The notes under the pieces were generated by a model. It saw only the letters and a program-made list of their open reading frames with translations, searched no databases and was not told the origin of the DNA. From assembly GCF_037027585.1 (NCBI RefSeq), contig NZ_JAXCLE010000002.1:62001-126000 (forward strand): DNA of 64,000 nucleotides. The letters run 5' to 3'. The stretch comes from Solibacillus ferritrahens (GTDB lineage: Bacteria > Bacillota > Bacilli > Bacillales_A > Planococcaceae). The position numbers and the translations under genes are program-made. Shown one piece after another: positions 24,123 to 32,387 of this stretch (its first letter is position 1; each line of letters opens with the position of its first letter).

Positions 24123-25583
24123 TTGGAAGGACAATTGCCTATGATGGTAGAAGCGCTTTTTAATGAATCGAATGAGCAAATTATTATCTTTAACCGCCTT
24201 GGAAACTTAGAATTTATTAATAATAAGGCGGAGGAAACTTTAAGATCTGTGCATCTTCTTTCAAACTTTTGGAGTAACACTGATAAAAATAATAGCGAAT
24301 GGGAACGATTTATACGTACCGTAATAGAAAATTCAACTTCGAGTACTACTTTGTTTTTAGTAAATAAATATCATCAAAAAATGCCAATAAAGATTTGGGG
24401 ATATTATCTTCAGCAGAAACAGTTGATTTTTACGCGAATTCAATTAAACCCATCTAAAGTTATTTCATTTGAAGAAAAAAATGAGATGCTACAATTTCAG
24501 AATTTAATTAACGGGATGGCACAGGGCGTTATATTGACGATGCTAAATGGAAAGATATTATCGGTGAATGAGATGGCCTTACATTTATTGGATAGAAAGC
24601 CTGCGCAAATAGAAAACAGAAGCTATGATTATCTGTTTGAAGATTGCCAATATGAGTCTTCGGTTATTGTCCAGTATTATAAAAAGATTTCAAACCGTGA
24701 AATGGCCAGCCTCTTTGTGAAAAGGGAAACCGCTGACGGCAAAACAGTTTATTTGAACTTCATAAGTAAAGTAGATGAAAATCTGGGGCTTTTAGTAACA
24801 ACAATTATTGATCAGACAGAAGAGATGATGTTGCTTAAAAAGATTGAGCATCAGCAGTCACTATCTTTCATTGGGCAAAACATTGCATCAATTGCTCATG
24901 AAATTCGTAATCCAATGACTTCTATCCAAGGATTTATTCAAATGATTAAAAGCAGTTTGAATGAGGAGCAAAATCCTTATTTTCAAATTGTAGAATCGGA
25001 ACTAAAACGAATGGATGACTTGCTCGTGGATTTATTGAGTATCGCTAAACCTAAAAGGCAGGTCTTTAAAAACCTAGATATGAAATTGCTCGTTGATGAA
25101 GCGATTCAACTTATGCAGCCGACGGCAATGAGTACCAATGCTATGATTGTATTTGAATATGAGGAAGAAATTGAATATATCATGATGGGAGATTATAGCC
25201 GTTTAAAACAAATGGTTATAAATATTCTTAAAAATGCTATAGAATCAGTGGAATACAATAATTATATTGTTGTGAAATTACATTATTCTAAAGGTGACTT
25301 TATTAAGCTCTCCATTAAGGATAGTGGGAAAGGCATGGACTCTGTTGATTTGGAAAATGCATTGAATCCGTTCTATACAACGAAAGAATATGGTTCTGGA
25401 TTAGGGCTTTTACTCGTTCAGTCAGTTATAAAAGAGCATAATGCGACCCTTCATATTGAGAGTGAGGTCGGTGTTGGTTCCAATTTTATAGTTGAATTTA
25501 ATTTACAGAGTGATATAGAATATTTGAATCCTTTGCATGCCTACAAAATAGGTGAGAATAAAATTTCGGCATATATGAAGTGA
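24123..25583 (+). CDS. Soluble PAS sensor histidine kinase, sporulation-type orphan
   Basis: The 486-residue kinase lacks membrane segments. It has two PAS-like regions (about 10-110 and 122-235, with GMAQGVILTMLNGKILSVNE), HisKA with His259 (AHEIRNPMTSIQGF) and HATPase motifs NAIESVEYNN, DSGKGMD and GSGLGL. The architecture resembles the cytosolic kinases KinA and KinE of the Spo0A phosphorelay. No response regulator adjoins it. TTG 24123 lies 9 bases after GGGGG; ATG 24141 is an alternative with GGAAGG upstream. Together with the kinase at 9189-10763 and the Spo0E-like protein it suggests phosphorelay inputs. Confidence 0.8.
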   Translation: MEGQLPMMVEALFNESNEQIIIFNRLGNLEFINNKAEETLRSVHLLSNFWSNTDKNNSEWERFIRTVIENSTSSTTLFLVNKYHQKMPIKIWGYYLQQKQLIFTRIQLNPSKVISFEEKNEMLQFQNLINGMAQGVILTMLNGKILSVNEMALHLLDRKPAQIENRSYDYLFEDCQYESSVIVQYYKKISNREMASLFVKRETADGKTVYLNFISKVDENLGLLVTTIIDQTEEMMLLKKIEHQQSLSFIGQNIASIAHEIRNPMTSIQGFIQMIKSSLNEEQNPYFQIVESELKRMDDLLVDLLSIAKPKRQVFKNLDMKLLVDEAIQLMQPTAMSTNAMIVFEYEEEIEYIMMGDYSRLKQMVINILKNAIESVEYNNYIVVKLHYSKGDFIKLSIKDSGKGMDSVDLENALNPFYTTKEYGSGLGLLLVQSVIKEHNATLHIESEVGVGSNFIVEFNLQSDIEYLNPLHAYKIGENKISAYMK

Positions 25584-25585
25584 TT

Positions 25586-25615
25586 TTGACAAAACTTTCA
25601 ATCCATCGCTATAAT
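25586..25615 (+). promoter_or_regulatory. Sigma-A promoter of mhqR
   Basis: TTGACA (25586-25591), an 18-base spacer and a perfect TATAAT (25610-25615) lie 34 bases before the start codon. Confidence 0.85.
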
Positions 25616-25648
25616 AAGCATATTACTCAAAAATAGAGGATGGTATTT

Positions 25649-26095
25649 ATGGCTTCAGAGGAAGTAAAACAATCGTTGAAATTATTTATTGTATTATCAA
25701 GAGCTCATAAAGCAATAAGTGAAGCGACGAATCAATTTATACAAAAAAATGGATTAAATCCAACAGAGTTCGCAGTACTTGAGCTTTTATACCATAAAGG
25801 TCGCCAGCCATTGCAACAAATAGGAACAAAAATTTTATTGGCTAGTGGTTCTATTACATATGTTGTTGATAAATTGGAGAAACGCGAGTTTTTGGCTCGG
25901 ATATCCTGTCCAAACGATCGACGTGTAACATATGCGGAAATTACCGATTTAGGTGCTGAATTCATGGACAAGTTGTTTCCTGAGCATGAGCAGCATTTAC
26001 ATGAGTTGTTGGGCGCTTTATCAGGAGAAGAAAAGCAAACAGCAATTGAATTACTAAAAAAACTCGGGCTTTCTATAAAAGATTTATCTTATTAA
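25649..26095 (+). CDS. mhqR: MarR-family quinone-responsive repressor
   Basis: This 148-residue winged-helix regulator belongs to the MarR family. The segment FIVLSRAHKAI and the core GLNPTEFAVLELLYHKGRQPLQQIGTKILL closely match what I recall of MhqR (YkvE) of Bacillus subtilis, which represses quinone and catechol detoxification genes. The wing is KREFLARISCPNDRR, with one Cys at the position before NDRR. ATG 25649 is 8 bases after AGAGGA; ATG 25640 overlaps that RBS. It has its own strong promoter and no obvious target operon in the window. Confidence 0.8.
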   Translation: MASEEVKQSLKLFIVLSRAHKAISEATNQFIQKNGLNPTEFAVLELLYHKGRQPLQQIGTKILLASGSITYVVDKLEKREFLARISCPNDRRVTYAEITDLGAEFMDKLFPEHEQHLHELLGALSGEEKQTAIELLKKLGLSIKDLSY

Positions 26096-26140
26096 AATAT
26101 AGGGTCTGGAATAAAATAATAGTTCTAGTTCTTACAGAAA

Positions 26141-26183
26141 GGGGGCTGTGTTAAAAGTTGAATTAACTTTTATCACAGCCCCC
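26141..26183. terminator. Repeat-like hairpin after mhqR
   Basis: Nineteen-base arms (26141-26159, 26165-26183) pair with one mismatch around a 5-base loop. They begin GGGGGCTGTGTTAAAAGTT, very like the hairpin at 2252-2286. No T-run follows. Confidence 0.6.
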
Positions 26184-26270
26184 TTAACATTTGTATGGTT
26201 AATCCTAACATTGAATCTTAAAAAGCAATTAGGACGGAGGAATTCCGCTTATATTACTTTACCGGCAATA

Positions 26271-26963
26271 TTATTGAATTGTTAAACCCATTTGTAAAAA
26301 GGCATCTGTTAAGTCTGCTTGAGGTGTATCGTAAATAGTTAATGTAGCAATTAAATTAGTACGTTCAAGAACTACTTTTACGACTTTTTCTCCGTCTACT
26401 ACGCCTTCATATCCCGTAATATTTAAAATCTCTGGACGTTCTGTTAAAATTGTTGAGAAATCAAGATCCTTTACATTATCTGGTGCAATTGCAGAAATCG
26501 CTTCTTTTGCTGTTGCTTTCATTTGCTCGAAAGTAGCCTCTTCTTTATTGACAACTTCAATTTGCATTGAAAGGCCATCATCCTTACTAAAAATAAGTTG
26601 ATCTACACCAGGTTCCTCTGCTACTAGGGTATAATTTTCAAAATGCTGAATTGAATAATTCATTTCCTCACTTTTTGCTTCAACTACTTCCTCAGTAAAA
26701 GGTTGACTATTGGAAGAATAAGTTAATGTTGTAATCTCTTCTTTATTTACTTCCTGTTCATCCTGTGTTTCTTCAGTTGGTTCTGTTGATTCGGTTTTTT
26801 CTTCTTGTTGTTCCTCTTGCTGTACCTCATTTTGAGCATTTTCGTTTTCTAACTGCTCTTCGCTTGCGGATGTCGTAATAGGCTCGTCTGTGTCTGTATT
26901 ACAAGCTGCTAATACAGTAGATAGAATAAGTGCTGCACTGATTGCTGTTAATGATTTTTTCAT
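26271..26963 (-). CDS. Lipoprotein of unknown function
   Basis: The 230-residue protein has a lipoprotein signal (MKKSLTAISAALILSTVLAAC, Cys21). An acidic Glu/Thr/Gln-rich spacer (about 25-85) follows, then a small folded domain of about 145 residues. That domain shows a repeated pattern of short strands and no Cys or metal-like motif. I do not recognise the family. AGAGGGGGAG precedes ATG 26963. It is exposed outside the membrane by inference. The CPBP gene upstream on the same strand ends 63 bases away, so the two may be cotranscribed. Confidence 0.7.
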   Translation of the reverse strand: MKKSLTAISAALILSTVLAACNTDTDEPITTSASEEQLENENAQNEVQQEEQQEEKTESTEPTEETQDEQEVNKEEITTLTYSSNSQPFTEEVVEAKSEEMNYSIQHFENYTLVAEEPGVDQLIFSKDDGLSMQIEVVNKEEATFEQMKATAKEAISAIAPDNVKDLDFSTILTERPEILNITGYEGVVDGEKVVKVVLERTNLIATLTIYDTPQADLTDAFLQMGLTIQ

Positions 26964-27026
26964 ATTGCTCCCCCTCTTTAAATGTATAGACGGAATTTCG
27001 AAAGATAAGTTTCTGCTTTAATTGTA

Positions 27027-27638
27027 TCAGAATAAAGGTAAAACTAAAAATAATAGCAAAACAAACACGATATGGGAAACGATAATTAGTGGTAAACTTT
27101 TCTTCCATTCGTATAGAGTGCCCCATAAAATACCTGCGACAATAGCTGCTAATGCACCTGGGAGAAAGCCGCTAACCGCTAGTGAAAGCGAAAACAAAAT
27201 AGAGGTAACAATAACCGCCCAAAAAGGTGATGTGAACTGTTTTAATTGTTGTTGTACATAGCCACGCCAAAATATTTCTTCCCCAACAGCAACTATAAAT
27301 ATTAACATTAGGTAATGAAAAATATTTTGTGGACCGTACACATCCAAAAATTTTGTGATTTCATTTACAGCATTTTTATCGATATAAGGCAGGAGCATAT
27401 AGCCGAGTTTTACGAGACCATATGTAATCGTTCCATAACCTATACCAAAAATTAAATATTGCCAGGTTGGGATACGATCTTCAAATTTCCCTGCCACTAA
27501 ACTTATAGCGATTCCTACTAGCAATGTAAACGCATATAAATACCAAAATACAGATTTTTCTTGAAATGTAAAATACATCATACTAAAAATAAAAACTAAT
27601 GATACAAGGAGAATAATAATTTGTTTCTTGTTTTTCAA
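27027..27638 (-). CDS. CPBP-family intramembrane protein, motif 2 His missing
   Basis: The 203-residue protein has about seven membrane segments and the first CPBP (Abi) motif GEEIFWRGYVQQQL, where the Glu pair binds the catalytic metal in active proteases. The second motif (usually FxxxH) reads FSLSLAVSG here and has no His; a later His (IVSHIV) may be motif 3. So it may be inactive or divergent. Family members process prenylated or bacteriocin-related proteins or act as scaffolds. TTG 27638 is 9 bases after AAGGAGG. No bacteriocin gene is seen nearby. Confidence 0.75.
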   Translation of the reverse strand: MKNKKQIIILLVSLVFIFSMMYFTFQEKSVFWYLYAFTLLVGIAISLVAGKFEDRIPTWQYLIFGIGYGTITYGLVKLGYMLLPYIDKNAVNEITKFLDVYGPQNIFHYLMLIFIVAVGEEIFWRGYVQQQLKQFTSPFWAVIVTSILFSLSLAVSGFLPGALAAIVAGILWGTLYEWKKSLPLIIVSHIVFVLLLFLVLPLF

Positions 27639-27670
27639 TGATTTCAGCCTCCTTTAACGTATGTTAACAA

Positions 27671-27716
27671 AAAATACCCCTTTTATCATCATCTCAATGT
27701 TAAAAAGGGTATTTTG
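27671..27716 (-). terminator. Terminator of ykvS
   Basis: Arms AAAATACCCCTTTT and AAAAAGGGTATTTT surround a 17-base loop. The A-run on the left gives a U-run on the - strand. Confidence 0.75.
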
Positions 27717-27723
27717 CATTAAA

Positions 27724-27909
27724 TTATTCGTTATTAGCTAATATTTTATACCGTTTGTGATTAACAACTGTCTTTTCTTCCATTTCTAAATCATGAAAAT
27801 TATCCGTAATTGTAATATCTACAATGACCGAATTCTCATTCACCTTTTCAACGACACCTTTAATGCCGTCTTTAAACTCGATTATATTTCCAACTTCAGC
27901 AATTTTCAT
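27724..27909 (-). CDS. ykvS: YkvS-family small protein (DUF2187)
   Basis: This 61-residue protein is full length for the family. It has the conserved core EVGNIIEFKDGIKGVVEKV and ENSVIVDITI, ending TVVNHKRYKIL, which matches YkvS of Bacillus subtilis as I remember it. The fold is a small beta-barrel (KOW/SH3-like) and the function is unknown. The start is ATG 27909, preceded by GAAGGGG. It is monocistronic with its own terminator. Confidence 0.82.
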   Translation of the reverse strand: MKIAEVGNIIEFKDGIKGVVEKVNENSVIVDITITDNFHDLEMEEKTVVNHKRYKILANNE

Positions 27910-28087
27910 ACACAGTCAGCCCCTTCATCGACTATTAATTAACAGTTTGTTTGAAATTATACTATAAAGTTCTGTTAGTTTGAATAATTTTGTCATTTTA
28001 ATATTATTTATTTATTTTTTCTTTTAGATTAGGAGCTTAATATATGGGATAATAAAAGGAAAAATTAGAAGAAGGAAGTGTGTTTAA

Positions 28088-28276
28088 ATGGCTGACTATC
28101 AAGCGATACTAGACCAATTAAGAAACGGAGAAGTCAAGTCTGTATTAATTAAGAAGAGTGAATTTTTACAATTTCGTGAACATTTGGTGAAAGATCAGCA
28201 ATTTAAACATTTCCGCGGAGTAGCCAAGCAAGGCGGAGACGTTGAATACACATTTTTAGAAAATCCAAGAACATAA
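28088..28276 (+). CDS. Small conserved-looking protein, unknown
   Basis: The 62-residue soluble protein begins MADYQAILDQLRNGEV and contains a basic centre (KKSEFLQFREHLVK, FKHFRGVAKQGG). GAAGGAAG lies about 9 bases upstream of ATG 28088. No signal, membrane segment or catalytic motif is visible, and I do not recognise the family. It is followed 30 bases later by the promoter region of the Spo0E-like gene, so it is probably transcribed alone. Confidence 0.7.
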   Translation: MADYQAILDQLRNGEVKSVLIKKSEFLQFREHLVKDQQFKHFRGVAKQGGDVEYTFLENPRT

Positions 28277-28279
28277 TTA

Positions 28280-28334
28280 TTGTCGAATTTTGCATAATGA
28301 TTTTTTTGTAAGATCCTTACAAAGAGAGTATAAT
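28280..28334 (+). promoter_or_regulatory. Promoter of the Spo0E-like gene with possible Spo0A box
   Basis: TTGTAA (28306-28311), a 17-base spacer and perfect TATAAT (28329-28334) form a good sigma-A promoter. TTGTCGAA (28280-28287) matches the Spo0A box (TGNCGAA) about 60 bases before the expected start. TGTAAG/CTTACA (28307-28321) is an inverted repeat overlapping the -35 side. Box and operator roles are inference. Confidence 0.6.
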
Positions 28335-28368
28335 AATGGTAATCCACTATGATGAGGAGGGTGTAGGA

Positions 28369-28572
28369 TTGGGTAGAGCAATGCAGGATAGGGCGCTACT
28401 AATCGAAATTGAATTGAAACGCAAACAAATGATTCAATCAGGCTTAGAAAATGGATTACAAAGTGATATTACCCTTCAATTAAGCAAACAAGTTGATCGC
28501 TTAATAAATGCTTTTGATCAATCACAAAATGCAAAAACAATGATACATTCGGCAAATGAAAATAATTTATAA
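28369..28572 (+). CDS. Spo0E-like aspartyl-phosphate phosphatase
   Basis: This 67-residue protein fits the two-helix Spo0E/YnzD/YisI family. The first helix is IEIELKRKQMIQSG and the second holds the signature region LSKQVDRLINAF, corresponding to S-x-x-(L/V)-D-x-L-I, where the Asp is essential for dephosphorylating Spo0A-P. Such proteins delay sporulation. TTG 28369 lies 7 bases after GAGGAGGG; the upstream in-frame ATG at 28336 would overlap the promoter. Two sporulation-type kinases elsewhere in the window make the context coherent. Confidence 0.75.
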   Translation: MGRAMQDRALLIEIELKRKQMIQSGLENGLQSDITLQLSKQVDRLINAFDQSQNAKTMIHSANENNL

Positions 28573-28642
28573 TTTTATGTTTAAATTTCTAATAAGGGGG
28601 AATAATATCTTTGAACACAGCAACATTCTCATTTCCCCCTTT

Positions 28643-28680
28643 AGAGTAGAAGCGGACAAACGCTACTGCTCTCTTTTTTT
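28643..28680 (+). terminator. Terminator after the Spo0E-like gene
   Basis: Arms of about 12 bases (AGAGTAGAAGCG and complement with two imperfect pairs) are followed by CTTTTTTT. A second perfect inverted repeat (AAGGGGGAA at 28594-28602 with TTCCCCCTT at 28633-28641) lies just before it. Confidence 0.75.
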
Positions 28681-28781
28681 ATGTATAATACACAAAACTA
28701 TTCTCAATATTTAGAAATTACTGACATTGAAGTTTATCCTAGGTTTGTTAAAATAAAAGAAAATACTAAAGGGGAATAATT

Positions 28782-29648
28782 ATGGAATCAAAAAAGATTG
28801 GCTTCATAGGCACAGGGGTAATGGGAGCAAGCATAGTAAAGCATTTACTCAATGCAGGTCACGAAGTTACGATATACACAAGAACAAAAGCCAAAGCGGA
28901 TGGTCTAATTGAATTAGGAGCGAAGTGGGCGTCATCACCCGCAGAGGCTAGTAAAGAAAAACAAATTATATTTACGATGGTTGGATATCCAAAAGATGTA
29001 GAAGAAGTATATTTTGGTATCGATGGCATTTTCTCTGTTGTAAAAGAAGATTCGATTCTCGTAGATATGACTACTTCCGAACCAACATTTGCGAAGAAAA
29101 TTTATAATGAGGCAAAAAATAAAGGTATACATAGTTTAGATGCGCCTGTGTCAGGTGGCGATATTGGAGCAAAGAATGGAACACTATCCCTTATGGTAGG
29201 TGGCGACTTAGATATATTCGAAAAAATGAAACCTATTTTCGAAGTGTTTGGTCAAAATATAATTTATCAGGGGGAAGCTGGCAATGGTCAACATACAAAA
29301 ATGTGTAATCAGATAGCAATTGCTTCAGGAATGATAGGCGTATGTGAATCGATGGCTTACGGGCTAAAGGCGGGTCTTTCAATGGATGAAGTTCTTCGCT
29401 CGATTACAGCTGGGGCAGCAGGCTCGTGGTCCTTATCGAACCTTGCTCCGCGCATACTTAAGGGTGATTTGGATCCTGGTTTTTATATTAAACATATAAT
29501 TAAAGATATGAAGATTGCTCTTGATGAAGCAGAACGTATGAATCTCCAACTACCTGGTTTGGCATTAGCCAAATCGATGTATGACCAATTGCTTGAACAA
29601 GGGTATGGCGATAACGGTACTCAGGCATTAGTTAAATACTATAAGTAA
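28782..29648 (+). CDS. ykwC: NAD(P)-dependent beta-hydroxyacid dehydrogenase (YkwC)
   Basis: The 288-residue enzyme is of the 3-hydroxyisobutyrate dehydrogenase family. The Rossmann loop is GFIGTGVMGASI, the substrate motif DAPVSGGDIGAKNGTLSLMVGG, and the catalytic Lys lies in GNGQHTKMCNQ. The overall pattern, including GAAGSWSLSNLAPR, is very close to YkwC of Bacillus subtilis as I recall it. It reduces or oxidises small 3-hydroxy acids; the exact substrate is not known. AAAGGGGA precedes ATG 28782. It is probably monocistronic. Confidence 0.88.
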   Translation: MESKKIGFIGTGVMGASIVKHLLNAGHEVTIYTRTKAKADGLIELGAKWASSPAEASKEKQIIFTMVGYPKDVEEVYFGIDGIFSVVKEDSILVDMTTSEPTFAKKIYNEAKNKGIHSLDAPVSGGDIGAKNGTLSLMVGGDLDIFEKMKPIFEVFGQNIIYQGEAGNGQHTKMCNQIAIASGMIGVCESMAYGLKAGLSMDEVLRSITAGAAGSWSLSNLAPRILKGDLDPGFYIKHIIKDMKIALDEAERMNLQLPGLALAKSMYDQLLEQGYGDNGTQALVKYYK

Positions 29649-29739
29649 GTAATTTGACATAATATTTATAGTAGATACAAATGCTGCGTGGTACAATAGA
29701 GTTATTGTAAACCTGGGAGTTTGGAAGGAGAGTCATGTA

Positions 29740-30645
29740 TTGGAAAATCAAAAAGGAATTTTACTGGAAAGTGGAACAAATGAACTTGAAATTGTTGAAT
29801 TTGAAGTAGCAAATAATAAATTTGGTATTAATGTAATTAAAGTGAAGGAAATTATTCAACCAATTCCAGTCACATTTATTCCACATGCACATCCACATGT
29901 AGAGGGAATTATACAATTACGTGGAGAAGTGTTGCCAGTGGTTGATATGCTTAAAGTGTTGGGGATTCCGACAGAAAACCGAAATTCACAGCAAAAGTAT
30001 ATCGTGGCAGAATTTAATAAGCAGCGTGTAGTATTTCATGTAGATAATGTTACGCAAATACACCGTATATCCTGGGATCAGATAGAAAAGCCTTCTGATA
30101 TGTATCAGGGAGGGACATCACAAGTAATTGGTGTTATAAAGCATAACAGTGAAATGATATTACTTTTAGACTTTGAAAAAATAATGGTTGATATTAATCC
30201 TGAATCGAGTATCAGTGTAGAAGCAGTGAAAAAGCTTGGTAAGCGTGAGCGAACTGAAAAGAAAGTCATAATTGCAGAAGATTCACCATTGCTCCGTAAA
30301 TTATTGTACGATACGATGATCGAAGCAGGCTATGTCAATACAGAGTTTTTTGAAAATGGCCGTGATGCTTACGATTATTTGGAAGCATTAGTCAAAGCGG
30401 ATAAAGAAATTGAAAAGTATGTCCAATTGGTTGTTACAGATATTGAAATGCCCCAAATGGATGGACATCATTTAACGAAGAAAATTAAATCCCATCCGGA
30501 TTTACAAAAGCTCCCTGTAATTATTTTCTCTAGCCTAATTACCGACGATTTACGTCATAAAGGGGAAAAAGTAGGAGCAGAAGATCAGATTTCCAAGCCT
30601 GAAATTACAGAGTTAATTTTACGTATGGACAAGCTGATTCTGTAA
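29740..30645 (+). CDS. cheV: Chemotaxis coupling protein CheV (CheW-receiver)
   Basis: The 301-residue protein joins an N-terminal CheW domain (about 15-155, with VEGIIQLRGEVLPVVD) to a C-terminal receiver domain (175-301). The phospho-acceptor is Asp234 in VVTDIEMPQMDG, and KVIIAEDSPLLRK forms the acidic pocket. It couples receptors to CheA and contributes to adaptation. TTG 29740 is 9 bases after AAGGAG; an ATG at 29735 is out of frame. No other chemotaxis gene is in view; cheV is also isolated in Bacillus subtilis. Confidence 0.9.
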   Translation: MENQKGILLESGTNELEIVEFEVANNKFGINVIKVKEIIQPIPVTFIPHAHPHVEGIIQLRGEVLPVVDMLKVLGIPTENRNSQQKYIVAEFNKQRVVFHVDNVTQIHRISWDQIEKPSDMYQGGTSQVIGVIKHNSEMILLLDFEKIMVDINPESSISVEAVKKLGKRERTEKKVIIAEDSPLLRKLLYDTMIEAGYVNTEFFENGRDAYDYLEALVKADKEIEKYVQLVVTDIEMPQMDGHHLTKKIKSHPDLQKLPVIIFSSLITDDLRHKGEKVGAEDQISKPEITELILRMDKLIL

Positions 30646-30694
30646 ATGTTCATTCAATGAATTGATACTTCCTTATAAAATGTATAGAATAATG

Positions 30695-30735
30695 AAAAAG
30701 CCGGGTACTTGTAAAAGTAATTCCGGCTATTTTTG
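30695..30735 (+). terminator. Terminator of cheV
   Basis: AAAAGCCGG pairs with CCGGCT plus flanking bases around an inner TACTT/AAGTA stem, followed by ATTTTTG. Confidence 0.7.
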
Positions 30736-30843
30736 TATAATGAAATGTAAAATTTCTTTAATGATAGAGTAGCTCTTATACAAATTTGGAAATTTACACC
30801 TACTTATGAATTGGAAACATGAAGAAAGAGGCGATACGCACCT

Positions 30844-32385
30844 ATGAAAAAAATAAAAACAGCAATTATTGATATAGGTTCAAATACAATTCGACTTGTA
30901 CTCTATTCTTATAGTAAAAATGAAGGATTAAAGGAATTTGGGAATATTAAAACAGTAGCACGCCTTCGCACATACCTTATGCCTAATGGAGAAATGTCCG
31001 AAGAAGGGATTCAATTATTGGCAGAGACGCTTAAGTCATTCCGATTAATATTGGCAGATTATGAAGTGACCGATATAAAGGCCGCTGCAACTGCTGCGGT
31101 TCGCCAAGCGATAAACAATGAAGCAATCATTAGCCGTATGAAAGTAGAGACAGGCATTAATGTGGAGATATTATCGGAAGAAGAGGAAGCATATTACGGT
31201 TTTGTTGCAGTAGCACAATCGATGGATACACCCTCTGCCGTGACAATAGATATTGGTGGGGGATCTACCGAAATTACATTGTTTACAAATAAAAAACTTC
31301 AAAAAACATTCAGTTTTCCATTTGGAACCGTTACATTAAAACAGAAATTTGTAGGCAATACCCTTATAAGTGAAAAGGAACGAGAGAAGCTTCGTACTTT
31401 TTTGCTGGAACAATTTTCTTCTTTAAAATGGATTGTGGATGCTAAATTGCCAGTTATCGCAATTGGTGGTAGTGCCCGTAATATCGCGCAAGTTCACCAA
31501 CAGCAAATAGGCTATCCATTATCAGGTGTCCATCATTATGAAATGAAGCATAATGAGCTAAAAAAGCTAGGCGGCTTTTTAACAGCATTAACGTACGAAG
31601 AATTAATGCAGCTCGATGGACTTTCCTCAGATCGTGCAGATACGATTGTACCCGCTCTCGAAGTATTTATTGCGCTCATGTCAGTTGTAGATACAGAAAT
31701 TTTTCAGATTAGTAAGAAAGGTTTGCGAGAAGGTCTAATTATTAGCCGCGTATTGCAAGGAAATCCAAAAGCATATGATAAATATAATGTTTTTGAAGAG
31801 AGCGGTCGGCAGCTTGCTTTAGCGTATGGGCGTTCTGAAGAAGAAGCTGCCACATTAGAAAAACTGACAGAGCAATTTTATGTAGAATGCTGTAATGGTA
31901 AATTATTTGAATACAATGAAGTTGACTTACAGCTCTTAAAAAAATCCGCTAAAGTTTATGCAATAGGAGAATATATCGAACTGGATTCCTCAAGTCAGCA
32001 TACATTTTATTTAATTTCAAACCAATCTATAGCTGGTTTATCCCATTTAGATAGAGTAAAGCTTGCCTTGCTCGCATCTTATAAAAACCGGGATTACTTT
32101 GCAAGGTTTGCCAAACCATATGAGACATGGATTTCAAAGGAAGAATTGAAGAAGCTCCGTGATTTTGGTGCCATCCTAAAATTCGCTTATGCTCTCAATA
32201 TGACGAAGCGTAATGTTGTAAAGAAACTTACGATAAAAAAAGTAAATGATTATCTTCAAATAGAAGTAATTACAACAGAACGCGCTATTGCCGAATTGGC
32301 ACAAGCAGAAAAACAAAAAAAGCATATAGAACGTGTTTTCAAAAGTGAAGTGAAACTTTTATTCAAAGAAGAAGGGTGGAATTAG
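30844..32385 (+). CDS. ppx: Ppx/GppA exopolyphosphatase
   Basis: The 513-residue enzyme has the actin-like ATPase fold of Ppx/GppA. Visible motifs are AIIDIGSNTIRLVLY (phosphate loop), AATAAVRQA, the catalytic segment LSEEEEAYYG, and TIDIGGGSTEITLF; a C-terminal HD-like helical region follows. It removes terminal phosphates from polyphosphate or pppGpp. The next gene, ppk, starts 2 bases after its stop, so synthesis and breakdown of polyphosphate are cotranscribed. GAGG lies 11-12 bases before ATG 30844. Confidence 0.9.
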   Translation: MKKIKTAIIDIGSNTIRLVLYSYSKNEGLKEFGNIKTVARLRTYLMPNGEMSEEGIQLLAETLKSFRLILADYEVTDIKAAATAAVRQAINNEAIISRMKVETGINVEILSEEEEAYYGFVAVAQSMDTPSAVTIDIGGGSTEITLFTNKKLQKTFSFPFGTVTLKQKFVGNTLISEKEREKLRTFLLEQFSSLKWIVDAKLPVIAIGGSARNIAQVHQQQIGYPLSGVHHYEMKHNELKKLGGFLTALTYEELMQLDGLSSDRADTIVPALEVFIALMSVVDTEIFQISKKGLREGLIISRVLQGNPKAYDKYNVFEESGRQLALAYGRSEEEAATLEKLTEQFYVECCNGKLFEYNEVDLQLLKKSAKVYAIGEYIELDSSSQHTFYLISNQSIAGLSHLDRVKLALLASYKNRDYFARFAKPYETWISKEELKKLRDFGAILKFAYALNMTKRNVVKKLTIKKVNDYLQIEVITTERAIAELAQAEKQKKHIERVFKSEVKLLFKEEGWN

Positions 32386-32387
32386 TT

